From Apostichopus leukothele (Eukaryota > Echinodermata > Holothuroidea > Aspidochirotida > Stichopodidae), in the NCBI GenBank assembly GCA_010014835.2, contig JAAAKB020283979.1, positions 1-26,847 on the forward strand: a DNA stretch of 26,847 nt, in the 5' to 3' direction. The notes below the pieces were generated by a model. The model made no database searches. It was not told the origin of the DNA and worked only from the letters and a program-made list of their open reading frames with translations. Positions 12,001-24,000 of this stretch are shown here, in pieces. A program made the translations under genes and the position numbers. Each line of letters begins with the position of its first letter. Position 1 is the first letter of the stretch.

Positions 12001-15000
12001 CCTTGAAAGTCATATATCTTGCCATCAAATGTTTCATAATGAGGATCTCCCCATGCACGACATGTCTTCATGCAGGGTTTACTATCACAAGACCACCCAG
12101 TCTCTGTACAGGAACTGGATTAATGCAATAAAAGAAAACACAGTTCATAAGATATTTAGTAGCTCAAGAAAATGTTTATATTTCTAGCTAAATTACTTTG
12201 CAATAATAGATATACAGATGTGAATTTATATAAAATACAATATTCTATGAATTAAATGTAACTAAAAGTTATGTAGTGAATATAAGTCGGTTTGTATTGA
12301 TTATTTGTCCTAATTCTTACCCTTGAGTGAACTAATATGAACAAAAATGCTTCTTTCTCTTTTATTGAATGAACATTTTATACTCCATGACATTGAAAAT
12401 ATTACCATTCATCTATTTGTAATGAGATGATAATGTCATCTATGCAAAATCCAAGTAGCTATAAAATGTAGTTTTTAAAACAAAATGTACAAACCAAAAC
12501 AACCTTGAAATTTAGATCTAATTTACCATGTTTGGCAATCCTGTTCCAAAGTCTCTCCAACATGGTACTTCAATCCAATGTGTAAACATGGGCACTCCTC
12601 AAGAGGAACACATTGTTCTCCATCCCATGCTAGGTCATCAGGGCAAGCACAGCCTTCATTGCAATTCTCGGTGTCACCTTCTATGCACTCTGGGGTTTGT
12701 GATGAACACTTTCTCTCACATCTTGTACATGAACTCCAGACTTGGCCGTTCTGACACTTGTCAGTATCTGAAATATGACGTTTTTAAAGCCCAAGAATGA
12801 TGAACAAGACATTGCCTATCTCGACTAACAGTCACTCTATATTGCTTGCAGTATCAAATCAATTTATTCATAACTTTCAGTAGTAGCACAACTGGAAACA
12901 CCAAATAACCGAATTCACCTGTTTCATTACTTTCCTGGCCTTTCACTAATGTCAGGTACTGACGGCTACTTGATGACAGGCACATTTTAAAGTTACAATT
13001 TGCACCTAATGTGAGGTCTGTTCAGAAGCTTGCTGTACACCCACTGCAAGAAAGTTCAAACTGGAGATGCAAAGCCATGCAGGCTTAGGCCACATTCATG
13101 ACACTTTGTTTGTTTTCTTCTAACATTGTTGAGTAGGCAACCAACTACCTTTCAAGGCTGTAGGAACTTAAAATTCTTCAAGAAATGGTAGCATGTTACA
13201 GTACAAAGAGCTCCTCTCCTACTCAATGTGATACTCTTTTTTGTGAAACTCAGCACCTTCAATGTTTACATATCACCACTGTTATCTTCCATTTGTGAAT
13301 GGGGTTCACCTAAGTGCTTCAAACTCTTTTATGTCAAATTGTTCTTCCATACACAACCACAACTCTGGTAAGAGCCCTTCTTTTAGCATCTTTAAATTCC
13401 ACTCATTATTGTATGTGTTTCATACGTCCTAATATCAGGAATTCTGTGAAAGACTGTCTCAAGTCATTGCATACCATTAATATCCTTAAAAGTAGTGCGA
13501 TCAACTTTTATCTAAGTATACTTTAATAACATTCCCTGTTTTCTTCTCCAAGTATTGTTTTCAAATTCACTTTAAGTCTGGTTTGTAGTGCTGTAGGTCA
13601 ACGATAGAATGGAAAGTGGGGGCAGAGCGGTTGTCCTTTGTGTGTAGGTGCTCTGTATTTACTGCTTTCTCCAGGGGAAGTAAAATCCACAAGGTTTTAC
13701 CTTTGTGTTCTTCAGGAGTTTCCTCAATCATGTTATCGTCTACTCCTTTCTACTTTCTATGCGAAATTATATTTATCTGCTTATGCTTAAGTAATTTCAT
13801 CTCTTTGTCACTGAAATGATTGCTATAAAATGTACCATCTTTAATACTTTTAATGACACTCAGTTTTCCTGAGATTATTCACTATTAATCATTGATGTTT
13901 TTGCTTTTTCAGATAATTTAAGTGTTAGTACAGTTAAGGCCTTGAAAATCTCTCTGAAACTGGGCATTTCGAGACCATCAACACAGCTAAGTACAGTATA
14001 CTGTAGAAGTACTGAAGTCCATGTGATACAAAATTCATGACTAGCAGTAGCTAGTGTATCCTCAAAAATTGATCCCAGGCAGCTTGCTTCTACCTTGCTA
14101 CAGTAGCAGGAGGGGAATGCTTCAAGTTTTTCAGGGAACTTAAAAAGGTTTCAGTAAATAGCATTGTCACATATGAGACTAGCAAGGCATAGAAACTGTT
14201 CACAGAATTATGTGCCCAAGGTCTTTACATTATGCCAACAATAATTGTTTTATGTCCCGGATTTGCTGGGAACTATAGGAACCTTGTCATAAGCTAACAT
14301 GACAAATGGCTGTTTTGTAAACAGCTAACCTGAAAAATACTGCAGGTAACATGACTGTGACACTTCCAATTTATTCATATTCATTATTTCATTCCACTTC
14401 TCACATGTACACGCCATTCAATACAGGTCTTTGGTAAACATAATGACAGTAATACATATGATGGACACTTAAAACAATATGGCTGGTTATCAAGCTAATT
14501 TCCACTAGGAATAACAAACTAAAAGTAAAAGGATAAAAAAAGTTAAACAAGAAACAGTAGAACACAAAGCAATGTGAAACAACTCTTATTCAGACTAAGT
14601 GTCTATAAGTATTCAAGATTGCAAGATATTGTGGAATCTCCGGAAAGTACTAGCTGATTGAATATGCCATAAAAGCAATAGCTATATAGTAATAATTCAC
14701 CATGATTCTAGTTTTCTTTCTTGGTATTTGTTACTCTAAGCAACTGTTATCTTTTAATTAACTGCTGATTTTGTGGAGAATAGAGAAAACATTCAATTAG
14801 TTGAAATATACTCTGTTGGGTACTCTTGACTACTGCTTTCTGTCAATACAGAATTATTTTAGATAAACAAGTACTACCCTTGTCATTTGACAAGTACTCT
14901 ACCCTGTCCAGATGGTATACCAGGGTATACAGTCAATATGAAAGAAGTTGACTAATTCTGTCTCTGATAATAGCCAATAAGTAGGAATTCTGGCATTAAA

Positions 15001-18000
15001 ATTGCATTCATAGACAGGGTTAAAAACATTCAAATATAAAAATAATTGATGAATATATTATGTATCTGTGAAATTATACAAAACTGAGAAAGCTTATAAT
15101 TACCTCCAGCGGCACATTCAGTATCGAAACATACCCAGTCTCCACTAGTGCACTCACTAAAGAACAAAAAGACAACCGGAATTATGCAAAATGTTTATGT
15201 TTATTTCTTTATCTTTAGCTGTTTCTTTCTGATATTATTGTTTAATCAGAACTTCTTGCTTGTTGTCATTCACCTTCTTTTTTCTTCTAAATTAAGTGTT
15301 TCAAATCTCATACTGTACCATTTGTTCTGTATGTAACAAGAAGGAACATTGTGAAGTTATTTCCTTAGATGTTTTCTATTGCAGTAGTTAACATATCAGA
15401 ATGTGACACTTCAAAGATACAAAAGGCTGATAGATTTCAAATAACGTACAGCAAGTAAAGGAAGTTTTAATTGACATCATAAAATACAATATTTTTGCAA
15501 CAATGAGACTAGTAGTAAGATCATGACTTTGAGACAGCTGTCACTAGCTCCTAATTGTGCCACTATTGTATTCCTGATATGAGGCAATACAGGAATCAAA
15601 CAAGTTCTAAAACAAACAAAACATAATTTTCATATATGTAAAGAACATTTTGCCCAAGTTAAATGTCTGCTACACAATACTAAAAATTGTTTTTTGAGTT
15701 TTGCAAATATTCTTATGAGTACATGACTAAACAACTAGGAAACACACAGACATATCTCACTTATATCACAAAGAAAGTAGTAGGCATTACGACAGCATGT
15801 TGAGTTGATTTTGATCAATGTTCTATGCTATCTGATACTAAAATCCTATTTTAATGTACTTTTTAATCTTGACCAGTCAAATTTCATTATGAATTAGGTA
15901 AAGATCACTTCAACTTGATTTTTAAAACGATATGAAAAATATCTGAAAAACAAAATTTTGAGGACCAAATGTAATCCCTAATGACTTACTAATGAAACTC
16001 CATTCAGTAAAATGTAATAGAAAGGTATTTAAGCTTGAAAAATTCCAATCTTTGAGTAATACTTGATAGACTTGGTTACAAAAAAGCTGATTAATAAACA
16101 AGAGGGTATTATGACCATAACTTCCTACACCCATATTTAATCTAGCTTGACATTACACTACAAAGTCTGAAATTTGACACGGTATAAATTCATCACTCAA
16201 AATTGACATATGCCCATTTTAAATCTTAAACTTAATCAAACTAGTTAGTAAGTTAATGAATAAATTAAAGTCATAAATTTCTAGCTTAAGTCATGTGAAA
16301 GTATATTTTATGACTGTAATTAATAAAGCAAATAGCCAGTGCTCTGTGAATATAGGATGAATGTAATTACCAATGACCACATTGTGTTTCCCTACTTTCG
16401 CCATTGTCGTAAAACCTTGAATTATGTTGGCAGGGACAAGCAGTTCTCTCAACACATTCTCCAGTACGGTCATCAACAACCTAGTAGTAAAGAAGAAGGA
16501 ATACACAATGTTCCTTGGAGAAGTATATTGTGAGATGTATTTAGCAATTAATACCAGAACCAAACTATATTTTCAACAAACTGATATCAATTCCACTTCA
16601 ATTTCCTTTGTAAGATATACCAACAAGGAGATATCAGAATTAGTACATGTCCCTTCATGAGATTCATCCCCAAAAAGCTACTAGGACCACTTCAATTCCC
16701 TTTGTGAGAAACATTAACAAACTGATATCAGAATTAGTTAAGTCTGTTTGTATAATATCCACAATGGCATATCAGCATATCAGAAACGATTCAATTCCGT
16801 TTGTGGGATACAGGAAGAAACTTATATAAGAACAAATTCAAGTTCCTTTGTTAAATATATCAGCTTATCAGATCAAGTTCCTTTTTCTATGAGAGATACA
16901 TCACTTAGTTGATAAGAGAATCTGTTAATTAATACCTGATACGATGTGCATCAACAAACTTGTGTCAGAACTACTACAAATTAGTTGAAAAGTAGACATT
17001 ATTGATCTTTGTTTACATGCTGTTTCATATGACTTGCAGATTTACCAAACTCATTGCATTTAAGCCCCTTAAGCAAAGGAAAGTTCAGGACTGGCGAAGA
17101 AATAACTTATCATGTACCTTATCCCCAAAGCAGAAGCACCCATCAATGCAATCTTTCATGAAAGATGAGGGTGCTGTCAGGTCAGAGCAGCTGTACAGGT
17201 GGGATGTTCCACAGTCTGATTTCCATTCCATACCCATTGGACAGAGTGAGCCTGAAACAAAACAGCAGACAATACAAGGACTCATACGAATCATGGACAT
17301 CCACCATAGGAAACACTAATTCAGTTTGAGAAGTATTAACTTTAAAGTATACATACCTCTTGAGACAAATCAGGAAAATTGTCCTTATATTGTACCCAGA
17401 GCCTCATGTTAACTGACAAGCAGTGTCAATTATGAATTATGACTGATAATGATTGAAGTATTGTAAATTACCTCTTGAGGAGTGGTGTAGTGGTTGTATA
17501 ACAAAACCCTTATTCATTAAATAAGCTGATGCAAAAAATTGAAGATGCACATCATAGACAATAACCTGAGTAATCTCAAATACTACAGTGTGACCTCCAC
17601 ACAAGAACTAAGGCTGTTCAACAAAAGATCAACAGTTTCTTCCTGTATGCAAAGCAAAGACAAATCTATCAAAGCTATAACAAGTCAGTTTCATTAACAA
17701 CCGCTTTTTAGCAGTCAGTGCAGTATTCATGCTTTGTTGAAATTCAAAGGACTTTGGAGAGTGAGGTAAACTTTTATACAGTATGTTTAGATACTGTTCC
17801 TGTTCTTGGCCAAGATGACAATTGAAACTCCCAATTAGTTGGGTACATAAAGTTTTTACTGAACTTAAGTTTGTCTCACCACATTGTGTTGAATCAATCC
17901 AGTCTACAATGAAGCCATGCAAAGCACATTCTCTTGCATACAAGGAGAAAGAAGAACACATTGGATGTCCACTGCAAGCAAAGATTTCTCCTCTGGCAAC

Positions 18001-21000
18001 ATCCTTCAAGCACTGTTCGTAGTACATGGTGTGGCTAACCACTGCAGAACATTCCTGCACAAGTAATCAAAACCACTTTTCAACATGGACATCCAACATT
18101 TCAAACAAATTATGAAAATACAGTTAACTTACTTTGATCTTACAATGGATGTAAAGTTACATAAGCATGTACACTTTAACCAATTTGCTTGAATACAACA
18201 CTGTGGATTGGTTGTAGATAGCAAACTGTTTAGCATGCCACACAATTAATTAATTCAACGATAACAATCATTCCATACTTATGAAAATATTGAATTTGAA
18301 TTTGTTTGTTGCTTGAAATGCTGTGTTGTAACGATAAGTGTTGAGTAAAACTGCAAAAGTTGGAGTAGCTAAAGAAAATAAACAACTTTCTACATTCAAA
18401 TTATGACACAATTTATCTGCCACAGTACCACAGAGAGATTTAATTAGGTGAGATAACCCTAGTTTAGAACACAAAAAGTTTACTCAATATTAAGACTGCA
18501 CAACTACAGTAACTGACAATATCATACACAAGAAACAGACTGCAGTAACTGAAAACACTTAAAGTAGTGGTGTTTTATCCTTTCTTCAGCTCTTTTCATC
18601 TCTATGAAATTGTAGTATTCATAGATAACCCACCAAACCCTTACGTATCTTCAAGAAACTGATGAAATAAAGTTAAGCTTACACTGAAGATATTGGATGA
18701 TAGACCAGAACACAGACTTGCAGCATATTCTTGAGACTGTGAATTGAAATTCAATGGTTCAGCAAACCCAGCATCAGGAAGACACCCAACACCATCAATT
18801 ACTACTTCCCAGGATTCCAAAAATTGTGCATGATTTGGAAATTGACCAAGAGCAGTGAAGAAGTCGTCTTGATCATTTTCATTGAAATTTCCACAAACAC
18901 CAGTTACCTGAAAAATTGGGGAGAAGACAGATAATGCATTAAAATGAGTATACATACCATAAAAATTCATAAAACAAATTAACTGTAAATTATATTGAAA
19001 GATGAATTACTAAAACTAGTGTCTTACTCTAATCAGCTGTCTGGGCAGAAGACAAATACAGGAATGATGCAAATGCTGTTATAGGTAAGGCCAGGGTTTG
19101 AACAACTGGTTACAAGTTTTCATAAACATTTAGTCTTGAATAAAACACTATTGCTATTATCAACGCAAATGTCAGGAGAGTATGATATTTACTAACTACA
19201 CATAATCTAAATTCCTACTCACCATGTTCTGCATGTCTTTGCTAAGTTTGACATGGACTCTTGACAACTCAATGCTGACAAGGACTTCAAGCCCAAACTC
19301 TGATGTAATTTTGATGAAATGTTCTGCAACAGATGAGATTCTAAACTGTTCTTTGGTGGTAGGCAGGGTAACTCCAAGTCCATTAATGTTCACTTCTTTG
19401 TTCTTTGCAATTCTAAAATGATGATAATAAAGATAGTTCCTCTCTTCAATTACTATATCTGTTCAATCTCACATTACACAATACATTCCACTTTTTCTGA
19501 ATTAAAATACAAAAAGACTTAACCACTGTGAACATGCTGAAAATGCCATTGTTTACATGTTATCTTAATATCTGTATTAATACAAACCAAAGCTAAGGTA
19601 AAATAGACACAGGAAGACCTTGTCCACGACATAGGAACAACATTTGATCCAGGGTTTGGATAAGGCAAGGCAAGTTAGAAATTACTTTGAATTGGTAAGA
19701 TTTAAGCTTCTCAAACAATTCTAAAAATTTAAAAAGGACACCATGACATATTTTGCAAGAGAGGAAAAGATGTGATGGTTGTAAACTATACACCTAGCAC
19801 TTCAGTTTTCCTGTGTGCTTATATAACTGTTTTCTAGTGCAAATATTATTGAAGTTTGGGATAATTTTTTTCCCCTGATAATAATGATTAAGCTAATTAT
19901 GAGGGCACCTATATCAACTTGATAAGAGGCATGGCAGTAGTTTGCGTTAGTAGCAGATGATTTTCAAGGGCATTACAATTAGCAATGGGTTAATTCAAGC
20001 CCTGATTTGGTTATTTATGTTCACAAATGTGATTACATTTTAGTAGCTCTTTCACCAAAGCATCATTTTATACATTTCTCACAAGTTATATTTCTTAAGG
20101 CATGTTGGGAAATTAATCAGTTTAACATTTGAGATATGGTTTCACTGTCAATTCCATCGTCAATATTTTCCAAATCATTGTAGCTCTTCTTATGAACTAT
20201 TTGTTGGATGAACATACACTCTGAGGTTCCTCTTCACTGAAATTACACCTGCAAGTTTAGTCATAAAGGTTCTTCAAGAAGGTTCATAGAAGCATTGCAA
20301 CTTAAGACTTTCTTGCATTCCAATAGGAGTCTACGAATTGGTGGTGTAGTAATGATCACAGGAGTACTCCAAATGATATTTATAAAGACCTGATACTTCA
20401 TATGAAACCAGCATAACAAGGATAGATCATTACAAATGGTTCACTTAAATATTGTAGGACAGTTAGACATGGGACCAATATGATAAAGGTGTTCAACATG
20501 TTTATGAAACTCTGTTATTGAGATGTTAGACAAACCTAATACCCCAGAGTGAGTGAGTGACAATAAACCTTGTTCCCTTTATGGAACCAAAATGAGGAAG
20601 GATTGTTTCCAATTGGTTCTTGGAAAAACTTCAAGTGAAACGAACCTAAATCTAAGACCATCTTGAATGACAATCACTTCCTTCAAGCAGTTATCAGTGA
20701 ATTTGTTGGTACATCCTCGGTTGTCAATGTAGATGAAGAATTTATGAACAGCCAACTTTGTTGGAGCAACCAGAGTGTAACTGCACTGACGTTTAGTATC
20801 AAACCATTTGCCGTCAAAGCTCTTGAACATGCCAGAGCCAAATACAGTACACTCTCCAGGGCACTTCTCTGTGGTACAACTCCATCTGCCACCTGTGCAA
20901 GTACTATACAAAAACAAAAACAAAAAAACATTTGAGTCTAACTAATTTTTCAGAAATCATTATGACATCAATAATGTTTGCTAGGTTGATTCTACCCATC

Positions 21001-24000
21001 ATTGAGATAAAGCCGGATAGTGTACACACATGTTTGGTTGATCTTTGGTTTGAATCAGTACAGAAAAGTTTGTTGCCAAAGCATTAGAGTAATGTTTCAT
21101 TGCTTCCTTTGCCAACCTCTGAAGTTATGCCTAATTTCATGATCATTCCTGGTGCAATTTTGTTGAACATCTCAACTTAAAGGCACAGACTACTTTATCT
21201 TTCTTCACTTTATCACCAAATTGTAGCATATTAAAAACTGCATTAAAATTTGCATTAATCTCATAATAACAGACCATTTTACATACCACTGATTGCAACT
21301 AAGATCGATGACTGATCCAGCAGGGTGAACGATGTTACCAGATTTACAAGGACAGGAAGCAGCCTCAATGCATTCGCTGCCATCAAAGTAAAACCCTACA
21401 CAAAACAAAAAGCAAACATTACATTTTTTACTAAATATACAATTGAGCAGAGAAGCAGACATTTTACATATTCATTCAAGGTTGCTACATTGCATAGTGT
21501 GAAGTAAGACATCCATACCAACTAACTCTGAAAGCCTTCCAGTAATTATTCTGCAAAGGCATGTTACATTCAGAATAAATCTTAATTGAAATTCTGGATT
21601 CTATGACCAGTGTGTAGCTAGAGAGTACTGCTTGCTTGAAACTCGGTACCTTACCTTCAGGGCACACACAACCTGGGAAGCACTTTACAGAGCACTCGTT
21701 TTCAAAACCAACTGCCTCACATGACTGAATGCAGGAACTGCATTCTTTGAATACCATGGATGATGGGCATGCATATGCTGTAGGGAACAAAGTGTATACA
21801 AATAGTATTAGTCAAGATATCTTTTAAATTATATGTGAAAAGTACATTATGTGTATCCTTTATAACTTTAAGTAAAGATGGCTTTCAGAGAAAAGATAAC
21901 TTTAGATAAATTCACCATGCAACATAAATCAAAAGACAAAATTTATCCGAACTCTGAACTTACGACAAAAATCAGCTGATCTCCAGTCTTCTAATCTGCC
22001 ACCATTATTGTTGGATGTGGATGAGAAGTGTTCGGCAACTTCACAGGATTGGTAACTGGAATCTCCCTTTCCAAGTTGTGTACAGACATCTGTCACGCAC
22101 ATTTCAAAGTGAGCCTGAATGTTAGCAGCAAGGTTTGAAGCCTGAAATTTGGCATCTTCTAAGAAGAATCTGCACCTGTCTTCAGCTTGAGATTTCATTT
22201 CTGCTGAATCACATGGATCAGTTAGATTTGTGAGCAGATTGGGGTTCTCCCCAATGGCCATTGCATTGATGAAAGAAGGAAGAGAGTACTGTTCTCCATT
22301 CTCAAGATCAAAAAAGGTTGTCCCATCAAATGTCATGGAGCCACAAAGACCGCAGACCTTGTCACTCATATCTGCTGGTATGTGCATATCTAGGGTTCGT
22401 TCACCATTGAAGCTAATGCACAGACCTGTGGAATGATGTAAAATTGTAAGAACTTTATGATAATGCAAGACAAGATCGTAGAAAATACTTTATGAGTACA
22501 CACATAAGGTAATTTAATGTAACAGAAGGTATGCAGAGTTAATGCCTAAAAATAGAATTTGAAAGAATTATTTGATTGAAGAGAAACAAACACAGATGAA
22601 ATGAGTCATAGCAGCTTACTACATTTACTTCTAAACTTACGTATGGCATCATGTACACAAATTGCGAGTCCAATGTTCTGACAAAAGTCAAGCATTTCTA
22701 TTTGCTGTGCAAAGGTGCAATTAGCTGGCATTTGTTTCAAATGTTATATGTATCGAATATGACAGAATCCAATGGACAGATTATAAAAGGTCACTTTACT
22801 TTAAAGATGAGTCAAGTCATCGCCAGTGATTTCCTGACTCAGAATGAGTCATTGAATCAAGTCACAATATTATATTTGTGGGAGAAAGTTGAAAACCTGT
22901 ACGAATTCCCTTTTGAAAGTTAGGGTTCGAGTCAGGACTCATTACAACACTGCCAATAGATAAACATTACAAGAACAATTATGAACAAAGCCCTGATTGG
23001 AATAAAAAAATACACAGCTTCAACAACTGTATCACACATAATTGACTTGGGAAACAAAGGTTATATATATTGAATATATAGAGAACTTTCACTGCTCACA
23101 CTGAACTATTTTTCACTGTAAGTCATGTGCAAATTGAAGTTGTTTAACATGGTGTTTATTCAAAGTGCCTCAACTTGTGGAACAATATGGAGGATCTATT
23201 AGAATTTGATCCATCACTGGAAATGTTTTGTCATAAACAGTATCTTGTTTGGGTTTTTACCTACTTGTAGGAACATAATGGCTGGGGAGGAAACACCCCA
23301 AGAGAAATGCAAACATATATCAGTTATACAGTCACAATCTTAATACAATCAAAATCTGAAGTAGGCAAAGTTATTCAAAAGTAACAGGTCCCTGAGTGGG
23401 AAAACCTGGAAGTTAGTAAGAACTCCATAAAAAAATTTAAATGTACACTTATTGCCATACACTAAGAGATATCTTTGTAGTTTTGGAAGTTTTACTCTCT
23501 GTGAGAGTTAAACTAAGATAAGAAATGGAAGCAAGGGAATTCAACTTACCATTGTACGCTTCAATCACAGTAAAGATGCCCTGCCTGAAGATCTTGACTT
23601 CTCTTTCTGCAGCTTCGTGGGGGAAGTTACTGATTTCCACATCATTACAAACAACCCTGCCACCTGGGCCAAGCTCAATTTCGATATCGAACAGGCTGTG
23701 AACAAAGTTGAAAGTTATGACTCCCACATCTGCTAAAATTTCACACAAACCCAAAGAAAATGTAAAACAATTATCTTCTATAGTGACACTTCATTTTAAT
23801 GGGCAAGGAAAGTGGCAATAAATATTGAACACTTCAGTTTAGTTTATTCCAGTATATATTTCAAACAATATTGAAATAGGAAGTTTATGAGTAAACATTA
23901 AGAAAGGAAATTAATCAAACTTGAGAAAGTGAGGTCCTCAGTAGCAAAAATCAAGGGCAAGAAAGCATGAATGACCAAAGGTTGGAAGAGTAGATAGGTT

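Noticed and set aside
17629-17879. Continuation of exon 10 past its donor as a longer exon
   Set aside because: The extra residues have no cysteines and no TIL similarity, and only the donor at 17879 gives the phase needed for exon 11, which encodes the expected TIL.
20891-20903. Alternative acceptor TTGCACAG for exon 7
   Set aside because: Using it would remove the CTC of the E module and break the phase from exon 6; the upstream gtatag gives the cysteine and the frame.
22230-22436. Plus-strand frame opposite exon 4
   Set aside because: It is the antisense shadow of a strongly supported coding exon.
22651-22923. Plus-strand 90-codon frame in intron 3
   Set aside because: No recognisable domain and no splice or promoter context; it lies in an intron of the well-supported minus-strand gene.
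23696-23730. Alternative upstream acceptor (ttttag / cag) for exon 3
   Set aside because: The added residues do not fit the VWD strand and the phase does not match exon 2 (phase 2).
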